From Austropuccinia psidii (lineage: Eukaryota; Basidiomycota; Pucciniomycetes; Pucciniales; Sphaerophragmiaceae): a stretch of 64,000 nucleotides of DNA. A program made the translations under genes and the position numbers. The notes below the pieces were generated by a model. That model ran no database searches, had not been told where the DNA came from, and worked only from the letters and a program-made list of their open reading frames with translations. The stretch spans positions 1 through 64,000 of the forward strand of contig JALGQZ010000006.1 in NCBI GenBank assembly GCA_023105745.1, in the 5' to 3' direction. Positions 34,168 to 45,091 of this stretch are shown in pieces (the stretch's first letter is position 1; each line of letters opens with the position of its first letter).

Positions 34168-37100
34168 ATGAGCTCCAAACGGACTGAACTCACCAAATCT
34201 TCTCCTTCTGCACTGCCAGCTTCTGTGATTTGTGATTCTGGCATCCACAGTTCATTGGCTTCACCTTGGTCAATGGTGTCATCTGGTCACTTTAATCCTG
34301 CCAAAACCTATTATGGCTAAAAGGCAGTTGAGGTTCTTGATCCTGCTTGTACCAAGTGTTTGGCCAAAGGAAAGTATTTTTTCAAAATTACAATCCACAG
34401 TCTTCAAAGTGCCATTTCTGCTTTGTTGGGAAGAAGCCATGTTGTTGTACTAATCTGTTGGCTTCCAGCTTCTGAAGATATTTATGGAGTAAGAAGGATG
34501 GGCCTTTTGGGAAGGAGTTCCCAGTTTCTGAGGCCCCTACTCCTGATGATACTTCAGGGTATTCTGATTGTGAGTCTTGTGAGCTTCTTGATTGAATTGA
34601 ATACTGACATCTGGGTATAGTAACTGGTTCTAGGCAAAGGGATGTGGCCAGGTGGACTGATTTTGGAGGTAGGGAAATCTATTCCAGCTCATAAGTCCTC
34701 ATATCCAGGATCAATACTGAAGGTGTAGTGAAAATGATAAGAAATATTCCCAATTCCCCACCTGATCCTGATTCTGAAGGTAGTAATGAATTAGATGGTG
34801 AAGAAGTTGAGGTGGTTGATAATACCATTGGCCATCAATCCAGTAGTTCCCTGTGAGCCTTAGAAGTATTTTTATATACCCAAAAGACCACAAAAGATAA
34901 ATTAAGATATAAATATAAATAAAATAAATTTATTTATATTATAAAAATAAAAATTTCAATATAAATACAAACTTATATGTAAAAATCAAAATTTAATTTT
35001 AATTTAAAAAAAAATCACAATAAAATTTGAAAATTATGATATTATATTTTTACTTGTAAAAATTAAGTAAAAATGAATTTTTAATAAAAATTGTGAAATT
35101 AAAATATTTTTGGTAAAAATTTATATAAAATATATTATAACTTTTTATCAAATAAATAAACATAAAGAAATTATCACACCATTAGATTCCTCATGAAAAA
35201 TAAAGTGGGGTCACCTCTGGACGAAATTTCTGTAACTCAACTCTAAATAAGCTTAAATTAAGTTTTTAGTATTTTCAATACAAAAATTGAAAATCCTCAA
35301 AATTCTAATTTAATTCACACCACATGTGGTGTTAACCATCAATTTTTGTGTTAAAATTGAGGTGTTGTGTTTACTTTAGAAGTTATGAGGAATTGAAGTA
35401 TTTTCAATTGAATTCAATTGGAATGTCAAAATGTGCGCGTGTATTACATAAGTGAACTTTGATTTACATATGAGGTATCAATTATTACTGTATTGCACTG
35501 TACAATTCAATTGAATTACATATGTAAATTACAAGTATAATACAGGATGAGGAATTAAAGGAAAAAATAAATTGGAACGATTAAAATTGCGGGGGAAAAG
35601 GAACTCTAGCTCTAAGGGGGAGCCAGAGCCCCAAAATCCTTGCTGACTGGCGTGGGATGTCAAAATCCATGCAAAAGTTCATTACTTTTGGCCCGGAATT
35701 GAGTCACAGGGTCTGTGACTCAATTGATGATGAGGTTTTGATACCAACCAGGGTGGTTTTAACTGCTGCCAAGAGGGTAAAACTACCCTCAAGTTAAAAC
35801 AATGTTAGTAAAAGCAGTTTTAACTGGTTTCTAAGCCTCTTACACACATTCTGACGTGCTTTGAAGGCTCTAGACTAGGTATTGCTTTACTAATGGCTAA
35901 TTTAAGGGTCTAAAATGGCTAAAAGTGGCTTAAACCAGCCCTTTTTTGGTCTAAACCAGGGTTCAATTATGCCATAATTTGCTTTTCTGTTGTCAGACTG
36001 TTTTTCACGACTGACAAGAGTAAATTTTACTTTTGGAGTAAGAAAATTGATGGCTATAAAAGAATGTCTTCTTGGCCCCACTTTTTTCTTCATGTTAGAA
36101 TCTTTTCCTTTTATAATGAGTTTAAACACTGTTAAAACAATCAATAAAAGATTCCAACCACCTTTCTTAAATCATTTTAAACCTTTTAAACACGTGAAAA
36201 AATCATTATAATCATTGTTTGTAACTCTTATAATCATTTTTACCCCTGAACCATCCCAAAAAGTGAATTAAAGCATCTTTCATCACTGTTAGCTTTGTCA
36301 CTTTGTTTCCCAATTCACTCTGCTCACTTTTGGGTGTGTTTTCTCTTTAATATTATTTTCAAAGACTTTGTTCTTCAATTAATTGCCTGCAGTGCTTTGC
36401 TCAATTGATTCCAATTGAAATTGCTCTTGAAGAAATTTCTTTTGTAGCCTTAAATAGTAGAGTATCTTTGGATAAATTTTTATTGTTGGTAAAACAATAA
36501 ATCTTTATAATATTATTGTTTTATACTAATAAAGCTATTACAAATAAAATTGGTGTGTTTTCTCTTGAAAATAATATTTCTTACTATTTTGAATTGATTT
36601 TTACCTTATAAAAAGTTTGAGGACAGGAAGAGTACTTGATTTTCAATCAAAGTTTCATATCCACACCTTACATTCCCCTTCTCATCCTCCTGCCAAAAGA
36701 TTTCAAAGTCACATTATTCCCAGAACTCCCAGAACTTTCCAACCAACTCCTGCTACCATTCCCACTACTCTTCCTCAAGCTCCATCAAGGTCTTCCACTG
36801 CCAGGCCTGCCTTGATTCCAGAAGTAAGACCATCCCCCATCCCTCAGTCCAGAAATTCCCCCATAGTCACTTCTCAACAGCTTCAACCTGTAGCCAGCTC
36901 CAGTAGAAGAGAACAGCTTTCTCCTTTTCCATTTCCTGCTGCTCAAGTCTTTCAACAAAGAGGGCATTGGACCATCCAAGTTACCAGAAAAGATCCAAAT
37001 ATGGTTAGTGAAAATCAAGATACTGTGGCCAGGTTGTTTAGAGAGGTTGATAGAAATAGTAGGGATGTGATTGAGTATTCTAATGATAGGACCATTCCTG

Positions 37101-37200
37101 GGAATTCCTCCGAGGAAATGGCTGCAAACATTTCCTGGTATGAAGATGGACTTAGAATGATTTCCAGAGAGCTTTTGACCATTTGGGTAGAGATAACTAG
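34168..37200 (+). pseudogene. Antisense ORF of the family 2 element, broken and split by a solo LTR
   Basis: Plus strand, opposite to gag-pol. The first half (34168-34851) begins MSSKRTELTKSSPSALPAS and has a cysteine pattern: CTKC (34348-34359), then, after a frameshift, KCHFCFVGKKPCC (from 34407), possibly zinc-binding. An acidic DELDGEEVEVVDN segment precedes the solo LTR. The second half resumes at 36678 with a proline/serine-rich tract (RPSPIPQSRNSP, SQQLQPVASSSRR) and then a folded-looking end, VARLFREVDRNSRDVIEYSN to HLGRDN and TAG at 37198-37200. A TAA at 34318 and frameshifts near 34390 and 37155 break it. Without the LTR and its target duplication the two halves rejoin exactly in frame. 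From memory, very similar proteins are common in Austropuccinia psidii annotations. Function unknown; part of the family 2 element or of an older nested element. Confidence 0.65.
34852..36672 (+). repeat. Solo LTR, family 1-related subfamily, with perfect target duplication
   Basis: It starts TGTGAGCCTTAG and ends CCACACCTTACA, the same termini as family 1 LTRs (TGTGAGCC...CCTTACA). It shares the internal 'caccattagattcctcat' block (about 35177) with 47726, but most of the rest is diverged. The flanks are identical: TTCCC at 34847-34851 and 36673-36677. Inside, no element genes remain, so it is a recombined solo LTR of 1821 bp. Confidence 0.9.
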
Positions 37201-37988
37201 TTTCATTTTCCTTGTTTGTGTGTTGTTTGACTTCTATCCCCACTCTTATAGAATACTAAAAAAAATTTAAATGGAACCTCCCAATACATGATATGGGAGG
37301 GAATGCTGCTGCTTTGAAGAAATAGAGGAAATAAAATTATACAAGTAAATAAAGAAAAGAAATTGAGAGAGAAAAAGAGAGTAACAAAAAGAATAAAGAG
37401 ATTCCTGAGGTTTGTCCTCCTTGTGGTGAGTTTCTGGATTTTGGCCAATACTTTTCTGAAACATAAAAAACCAAGCATTTGATGCTCACAGAGTGGCCAA
37501 GGTGATGTTTTAAAAGAAGTAGAACCCTCAGGGGTGCATACTAGGAGATGGAACTTGCTTCATAACTTCCACTCCCCACCAAGCACCATAAAAAAATAAT
37601 TCTTCCATAATTGACTTTGAAGTAAAGAATTTCTTGAATGATAATAATTGGTGTAAGCTGTAACAGAAAGAATACAAAGAAAAGGAAGAATTTGGCCATA
37701 TCTTAATTAGAGGTCCAAATCTGAGGGTATTGATGCTGCAAGGCCTTCTGGATCTGTCCAAAGAATTGAAAAGTGCTCAAAAAGTATCAAAGGTAATCCT
37801 TACAACATATGTGGGTAGAATACCCACTTAAATGTGCATTCCAGGAGAGGAACTTACTTTCATAAAATCCAATCCCCACCAAGCACCATGAAATCAAAAT
37901 CTTAGGTATTTGGGCCAGGCTGGTCAGGATACAATGAGTGGAAACCTTTGACAAGCTCTGGTGAGTTGGTAAGGCGGGAAGCTGGTTT
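37201..37988. other. Family 2 region between the antisense ORF and integrase
   Basis: Contains an imperfect direct repeat: 37534-37593 and 37828-37890 share 'tgcat.c.aggaga.ggaact' and 'ccccaccaagcaccat'. On the minus strand this is the 3' end of pol and its trailer, where the frame after the chromodomain breaks up. No other feature. Confidence 0.5.
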
Positions 37989-38560
37989 TCAAGCTGGTAT
38001 TTCTGGGTCTTCACTCAATCCTTTCCACTCTACAAGATACCATAGTTTACCTCTTTTGAGCTTTGAGTGCAAAACCTGAACCACTTCCCATTCTTCTTGC
38101 TCCCCCACTAGGATTGGTGGTGGTGGTGATTGATTTTGATTTGGGATACTTGAATGCTTGACTGGTTCTATTAATGACACATGGAAGACAGGGTGAACCG
38201 ACTTCCATTGCAAAGGCAACTTGACATGATATGCATGGCTTCCAGCTTTCTTTAAGACTTCAAAAGGTCCCAAACATATTTCTGAAATCTTCTTGGTGGT
38301 TCTTGTAGTATTGATATTCTTGGAGGCTAGACATAATTTTTCCCCAGGTTGGAAATCAGGTGGAATTTTCATATTTCTATCTGCATACTTCTTGGATCTG
38401 CTTATTGCTAACTCTAACTATTCTTTGACTACTTCCTTTACTGATTGGACTTTTGTTGATAACCTTCCAGAAGGTGAGTCTTGAGAAATATGGATTCAGT
38501 CAAAGCTGGGATTCATTCCATGTATGGTAAAAAAAGGTGATTGCTTTGTTGATGAGTGTT
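37989..38560 (-). pseudogene. pol: Family 2 integrase tail and chromodomain
   Basis: The open part (38372-37989) encodes the integrase C-terminal segment FQPGEKLCLASKNI, the GPFEVLKKAGSHAYHVKLP barrel and HPVFHVSLIEPVKH, then a chromodomain: EEWEVVQVLHSKLKRGKLWY, LVEWKGLSEDPEIPA. This places family 2 in the chromoviruses, whose chromodomain directs integration to particular chromatin, often heterochromatin. Just upstream (38560-38375) the same frame is stop-ridden, and the frame past EIPA shifts. Confidence 0.88.
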
Positions 38561-38570
38561 CTGCATTATT

Positions 38571-39218
38571 TTAGGCAAATTCAGCCAGAGGGAGCCAGGT
38601 GTGCCAGTCATATTGATAGTAACTAACATAAATCCAAATATAATGTTCTAGAATCTGATTTACCCTCTCTTTCTTTCTATATGTTTCAGGATGAAAAGAA
38701 GTTGAAAGATCTCTTGATATCTTGAGCTTCTGACATAAATTGATCCAAAATGATGAAACAAATGAAGATCCTCTATCACTAACAATACTGGCTAGGAGAC
38801 CATGTTTGGAAAAGACATGGTTAATGAAGGTTTGAGCTAACTCCAGGGAATTAATTGTTCCATAAGCTGGAATGAAGATTGCCATTTTTGGGAATCTGTC
38901 CACAACTACTAAAATTGAATCAAGATTTTTTGACAAGGGAAATTGGGTGATAAAGTCAATTGATAAGAAATTCCAAGGACCAGATGGAATTTGAAGAGGC
39001 TTGAGTAATCCAAGCTTCTTATAATGAATTTTCTTGTTTCTTGAACATTGATGGAATGAGGAAACATAGTTCTTAATTAATTGATTCATGCTAGCCCAAT
39101 AAAAATTCCTCTTGATGAGATTGAGGGTATTCTCCTGGCCAGGATGGCCAGCCAATGGTGAGTCATGACACTTCTGAAGAATATTGAGTTGGATTTCTTC
39201 ATTTCTTGGGATTAACAC
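38571..39218 (-). pseudogene. pol: Family 2 integrase catalytic core
   Basis: A 215-codon open segment. The zinc-binding part has CHDSPLAGHPGQENT (the two histidines) and YVSSFHQCSRNK, where the first cysteine of the usual C-x-x-C is phenylalanine. The core has D in LSIDFITQFP, D in ASIVSDRGSSF, and E in RKKERVNQILEHY, the D,D35E triad of retroviral-type integrases. It would integrate the cDNA copy, but the lost zinc ligand and flanking stops make it non-functional. Confidence 0.88.
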
Positions 39219-39401
39219 TCTATCTTTGAATAAAAGTGACTTGGATTCAGGTTGAAGAGAATAATCTGAGACTAATTTACCTTTTGCTAGTTTCTTGAGT
39301 ATTTAATTTTAGTCTTTGTCTTGCAATAATTATTTTTAAATCTGAGGATATTTTAAGCTTGATTTAGAAGAATCTTGACTCTTGAATTCCATCTTGCTTG
39401 A

Positions 39402-40922
39402 TTACTTGATGAAAATTCTGAGGATTCTTGCTGATGAAGTCCACCCCCTCTCTGGGTACACATTGTCCTGATGTGACAAGGCATCTGGTAAAGTGGCCAG
39501 CCTTCCTGAGCAGTAAGTGATAGTGAAATTAAACTCAGAAAGAAATTCAGCCCAACAGGCCTGACGACAAGTAAGAACTTTGGAAGACATGAAATACTGA
39601 AGGGAATAATGGTCTGTCAAGACCTCAAAAGGATTGGAGAGAGAAAGAAGGAAAGCTCTCCATTGCTTGAGAGCCCAAGCTATTCCAAGGAGTTCATTGT
39701 CATAAATTTCAAATTTCAGCTCAGCTGGGGGAAGCTTGTGACTATCAAATGCAATGGGATACTTTCCTGAGTCATTAACCTGACTAAGTACAGCACCCAA
39801 GGAATAATCAGAATCATCAGTCTCTACAGTGGTTGGTAGAGAGAAATTGAAATGGGAAAGGATAGGATCAGTGGTGAAAGCATTTTTGAGTATTTGAAAC
39901 TGACTAAGAGCTTCCTCATTGAAGATAAAAGTAGAGTCTTTTTTGAGGAGGGAAGTGAGAGAAGTGATTTTTTTGGAGTAATTTTTAATGAAGCAACAAT
40001 AGAAATTGGAAAATCCAAGAAACAATTGAAGGGCTTTGATTTTCCTGGGCTGTGGCCAATTGAAAATTGGCTGAAATTTTGAAGAGTTGATCTTGAGGCC
40101 ATCACGTGAAACAATCTAGCGCAAGTATTCCACACTTGAGGCATGGAATACACACTTTGAGGCTTTGAAAAACAAATTATTGTCCCTCAGTCTTTGGAGG
40201 ACAGAGGCCACATGCCTGACATGTTCCTCCTCAGAACTATAAAAGAAAATAATATCATCTAAATAAACTACAACAAAAATGTCCAAGAAATCTGCAAATA
40301 TATCATTCACAAGATTCTGGAAAGAAGAATGAGCATTTGTGAGACCAAATGGCATAACCAAATACTCATAACTACCATATTTGGCTTTCAAGGCAGTTAA
40401 GTTCTCATCCCCCTCTTTGATTCTTAGGTGATTATATGCACCACACAGATCTATCTTGTAGAAGATAGTGGAACCGTTGAATACAGTAAGAAGATGGTTC
40501 ATAGGAGGAACAGAATACCTGTTTCTCCTAGTGACAGCATTGAGTTTTCAGTAGTCAACACACAAACAAAGGCCACCATTGTTTTTCTTAACAAAAAGGA
40601 CAGGTGCTCCTGTTGAAGAGGAGCTTGGCCTTATGAAACCTTTCTCTACATTCTCTGAAATGTAGGTCCATAGTGTTTCTGAATCTTGATTTGATAATGA
40701 GTAGATAGCACCAACTGGAGGTAGAAGACCCTCCAGTTTGATATGATGATTACAGGCGCGGTGTGGAGGGAGTTGCTCTACTTTCACCTTGGAGAATACA
40801 TCCAAATATTGGTGATAAGCAGGAGTGACTACCTTCAAAAAAGTTTCAATTTCTTCTGGCTCTTCCTCCTCATTCCACTGCTCCTCCAGGGAGGAATGAA
40901 AGGATAAAAGAGGAAGGTCCAT
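39402..40922 (-). pseudogene. pol: Family 2 reverse transcriptase and RNase H
   Basis: Three open blocks on the minus strand. 40922-40548 is the RT N-terminus (LPPHRACNHHIKLEG, GFIRPSSSSTGAPVLFVKKN). 40502-40116 is the RT palm with FYKIDLCGAYNHLRIKEGDE, LVMPFGLTNAHSSFQNLVND and YLDDI (the aspartates at 40254-40259). 40025-39402 is the RT connection and RNase H, with ETDDSDYSLGAVLSQ, IYDNELLGIAWALKQW and LTDHYSLQYF. Stops separate the blocks (for example just after CVDY near 40548). The protease before 40922 is not clearly readable. Confidence 0.9.
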
Positions 40923-41000
40923 ATCCCCTTGAAAGAGATGCAGTGAAGATATAGCCAGATCTTCTCCAACAACTTTTATCTCTTTGAAAAATTCATACCT

Positions 41001-42240
41001 CTATAGAAGTAATGACTGAGAGGGCATTATGGAAGGGATATGGACAGAAGAAGGAAGGGAAGGTGTCTTAAGTTCACCAACCAGAGAAACGCTGTTGACA
41101 GCAGTGGCCAAGTTACTACTAGTAGAAGAATTAATACCACTAGAATCCTTATTACTAGAATCATAGGTGATCAATCCATTTTTCCAATCAATAATGGGAT
41201 TAAAATGGTATAGCAAATCATAGCCCAATAATTTGTTTTCCTTCTTCCTCTCATAGTATCTGGTATCCAATTCCAAGGTGACATCCATGAGTTCTTGAAG
41301 AGTGTCAAAATTTTCAGGGTGAGAAGCCAACTGATCTAATAACATTGATGCCAATCCTCTTCTATAAGCATTAATGTAAGCCCTTTCTCCCCAATATCCA
41401 ATCCTTGAATTTAAAATTCTGAAATATGCAATGTACAAGGAGACATGACCACTTTCCTTCATCCTGGAATTGTCAAGCTCTTGTTCAGCTTTCCTGACTT
41501 GATTGGGATCTCCAAACAGAGTGAATAATTGGGTTTCAAATAACTGCCATTTATTGAGGAGGTAGAAAGGATCTTCATTGGAAATATTTGAAAGGTAGGG
41601 TTCAATCCATTGGCCAGCTCCACCAGTGAGAAAAGAAGTTGAATAAAGAACTTTCTTCCTGTCAGAGAATAAATTTTCTGGATCATTATGGAAAATCAAT
41701 TGACAGGATTGGATAAATCCTCTCAATTTATGGGCTTTAGTACCATTGAAAGAATCAGGTGCCTTCATTTTTCAAGTCCTTAATTCAGGGGTATTGGAAT
41801 TGTCCCTGGGAGCAACCGCTTGAGTGATTTTCCCCATCAATTGAGTCATCTGCTCCATCATATTGAGGAAATTTGGTTCAGCTTAAGAGACAAGAGGTTG
41901 ATTAAAATGGGCTGAATTTGCAGCTTCAGAAGCCTCAGGGGCACCTTCCAGTTCAGTTTCCTCAGACTCCTTGCCCTCTTCATCTTCAGCTTCCCCCAAT
42001 ATACTTCTAGGTTCTTGAGAATTGCTTGAATAACCACCCAACAAGCCAGAGAATTATCTTGATCTTCTTGAATTCACACCTCCTCTTTTGGAGGGTGCTG
42101 CTCCTTCCATTTGTGGCCCTCTGTCCAAATTTGCACTCAGTTGATGAACTGATGGTGTGCAGTCAAGAGGAGCCCTTGCTGTAGGAGTAAGAAAAGCTTG
42201 ATCTCTCTGAGATCTTGTATTCTTGGCTGGGGGGCTATGC
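41001..42240 (-). pseudogene. gag: Family 2 gag
   Basis: The 255-codon open segment 41768-41001 encodes a retrotransposon-gag (capsid-like) domain: MKAPDSFNGTKAHKLRGFIQ, SDRKKVLYSTSFLTGGAGQW, then ELDNSRMKESGHVSLYIAYF. Upstream (42240-41770), interrupted by stops at about 41886 and 42055, is an acidic N-terminal region with EDEEGKESEETELEGAPEAS. No CCHC zinc knuckle is visible downstream. From memory the peptide closely resembles gag proteins annotated in Austropuccinia psidii. Confidence 0.85.
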
Positions 42241-42948
42241 TGAACTGGAATTATGAAAGAATAAGAAAGGAACTTGATGTTACTTGCAAATAAGGAATCA
42301 AAAGCTTGGCCAAATCAATATCAATGAGATCCTTGATGAATATTGAGAATCTATCAAAAGTGTTGAGGTGAAATAAAAATCAATCAATAAATCAATCAAT
42401 TCAGTCAATATCAAAAGTCAATTCAAATCAAATATCAATGGATCTTGAAGAATTCAATAATCAATAATAAATCAATGTCTTGAGGAATCAATGAGTCAAT
42501 CAAAATCTTCAGGAATAAGTTCAATATCTTGATGAATAAAGTCAATCAATAATAAAATCAATTCTTGATGATAATGAGCTATCTTGAGGAATTCAATCAG
42601 TCAATCAATCCAATTCAAACAGAATCCTGAATTTCTGAATCAATAACCAAAATAATCTCCAATCAATCAAACAATCAATAACAATTCCTAGAAAGACATG
42701 AATAAGCAAACAAAAGGAAAATTTGATTTGATAAAAAAAATTGAGAGTGAAGTTGAGATGGTCAGAAATGATCAAGGAATGAGAGGAATCAATTTTCATT
42801 TGAATAAAATTAATGATATGAAAAGTGATGATAGAGAAATCATAATCACAAAGAATCATGAAATTGTAAAGAGTCATAATTTTAAGAATGAGATAAATGA
42901 ATCCAAATGAATGAAAATAAAGAAGCAAATATGATTTAATTAATTTAA
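42241..42948 (-). other. Family 2 leader, rich in TCAA/TCAAT repeats
   Basis: A low-complexity zone between the 5' LTR and gag, with CAATCAATCAAT-type tracts (42375-42680). I see no clear primer-binding site next to the LTR end at 42949, where the bases are TTAAATTAATTAAATC on the minus strand. The ORFs at 42605 and 42698 are by-products of the repeat. Confidence 0.5.
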
Positions 42949-45091
42949 TGTTCCAGGGGCTCTTCTAAATGAAGAGGGCCTGGCACTCAGTAAACTGGGA
43001 CTTAAGGGGGGCTCAGGATATGGTAAATGGAAAACACACTTAAGAGTGGAGTAAGATGAAATTGCTAAATAAAGAGATATAAGAAAGCAGCAACAAAAAT
43101 AATAAGAGTAAGAATAAAAGAGTCAACCACAAAAAATTCCAAGTACACTGTTTCAACCTGTCAGAATGGAAAGAGAAGGGTTAATAAGGATATGGCCACC
43201 CAACTTACACTGTAAAAGTGAAGAAAGAAAATGCAAAGACTAACTTAAAGTTAAATAAAGATAATACCCAAAATAAGGATAAGAATATTTATAAAATGAT
43301 AAATCAGCTAAATTATTTAACTGGGGAAAAGTCCCCAGGGGGGAGAAAGAGGGGCTGATATATGTGAGAATCACCAGCCCTGATCCAGACAGAGAGTTTT
43401 CATGAAAATAATTTATTATGGAATTGAGTCTGGACAATACAGGTCCTGTAGGGCTGTATGAAAACTGTACAAGAGGTGTGATGGTCTTGAGTGAACACAC
43501 AGTTTCAGGATGGTGTATCCACACTGTATTGGGAAATTCCAACCTGTATAGAAGCTGACAGGCTGTGTCAGGCTGAGTCTATGATAAAGATGAAACAAAG
43601 CTATTTACAGCTTCAATTATGACTGTGACACAGATAAGAGTGTTTTAAGAAAGGTTTGATTAAAGATATAAAGGGCTTTACTAATGTGGATTAGTGGTGG
43701 TGAGTGCTATTGAAAGCCCTGGGTGCAGCTTTACCTGTTGGTTTACAATAATAATGACTACAATACTAAAATTTATAGTATAACCTGTTGATTTTTCAAT
43801 AGTATAACTGTTTTTGACAGTTTTACTACGTAGGAACTCAAGAGCAGGAGGGGGATTCCTTTCTTGGGAGTGAAAAGGCCTCCTGCTATCCTGAAATGGG
43901 GTGAAAAGGCTGCTAGACCTTTTCACATAGAGGAAGTAAAGATTTTTCACTCTCAAGGACAGGCTTGTGGTTTTCAAAAGGCCTGTATAGCCTGTATTGG
44001 GCTTAGATGTGGTTTTGAAACCACATCTGGGCAGGTTTCACCAATACCGGGTGAAAAGTTTCATCTGGGGACCACACACCTTGATTCTGACATGTATGAT
44101 GCATAGAATTCTGTACAGAACCTGTATGGGTCCCCAGTATTGAAGTAAAAACAAGCTTCTTCATCATTTTGACACCTCATAATCATGGTTATGGGATATC
44201 ACCCCATGGTAAGGCTGTATTTGCCAAACTGTGGGATTTTTACCTTAAAGCAACCATACCTTTGTCAGTTTTTGAGATATCAACCTCAAAATTGGCTCAG
44301 TTTTTAGCCCTGTAAGGTTTCTACACCATGATACCTTCTTGATATAGCTATCATTAAATATGCCAAAGCTATCCCATGTGCAAGATTTTTGTACATATGC
44401 ATGTTTTAGGCAAAAAGCTGTATTGGGCTTGTTTGCCTTATAGCTTTTGTTCTAGATGAGATATGGGGAAATGAATGGCACTATCAGATAGCACTTATTG
44501 TTCTCTTTCCAAAAAGACCCCCCTTTAGGTATCTCACACTAAAACTTTAGAAGCTATATGACAGGTGAATGTTTTATGAACCCTTATTTGGCCTGAATTT
44601 GACCTTAACTTCTGTAATACTGGTGCTAGCTCAATTTGGCTGGTACCATTGGACAGCCCTGACTTACAGCTTCATTTTGAATACCCATTTGATGGGGTTA
44701 AGCCTCTTGCTCTGTATTTCAGATGAGAGGTGAAAATTAAGGTTTATGCTCAGCAACAGCTTTGCACAGGAATAACTTTGTTATCCTTTGTCCTATGGTG
44801 ATGGGACTTGCATATTTGGAAAGGGGCTAGTTTCCTCTTTCTTTTGATACCTTTTGCGCTTATTTGGCTCAGCTCAATGTTTTGTTGGTATCTTGGCTAT
44901 ACCATTGATTTGTGGTATTGGATGTCATGCTTGTGCTCTGGTTTTGAGTCTCAGGCCGGCAGGCCATATGCATGTTTCAGAAAGGGAGATTGTTAAAACT
45001 GAATGTTGATACACACAGTAGATTTTCTGGTTTGAGGTGCTTGAGTGGGTGTAAGTATCAATACCCTTACCCCTGGCTAGTGGTTGTTACA
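42949..45091 (-). repeat. Family 2 5' LTR, full length
   Basis: 2143 bp, plus strand TGTTCCAGGGG...GTTGTTACA. It matches 14242-16386 along its length and 32457-33216 at both ends. It contains a short inverted repeat near its edge (CTCTTC...GAAGAG, 42961-42977) and an open frame at 43864-44106 that is shared with the LTR at 14242. Confidence 0.9.

Larger units (their letters stand above)
32457..45091 (-). mobile_element. Family 2 Ty3/gypsy chromovirus, complete at its ends, with nested insertion
   Basis: In element order (right to left): 5' LTR 42949-45091, leader, gag 42240-41001, PR/RT/RNase H 40922-39402, integrase 39218-38571, integrase tail and chromodomain about 38560-37989, a long region with an antisense ORF, the polypurine tract at 33217, and a 3' LTR 32457-33216. 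The flanks are identical pentamers, GTTTA at 32452-32456 and GTTTA at 45092-45096, which proves one insertion event. The total of 12.6 kb includes a 1.8-kb solo LTR inserted later (34852-36672). gag and pol have stops and frameshifts, so it is inactive. Confidence 0.92.

Noticed and set aside
36785..37243. A 152-codon minus-strand ORF
   Set aside because: It is antisense to the plus-strand ORF whose C-terminal end has conserved features and a natural stop at 37200.
42375..42680. CAAT-rich repeats that might be a regulatory array
   Set aside because: Simple low-complexity leader sequence of the family 2 element with no defined unit.
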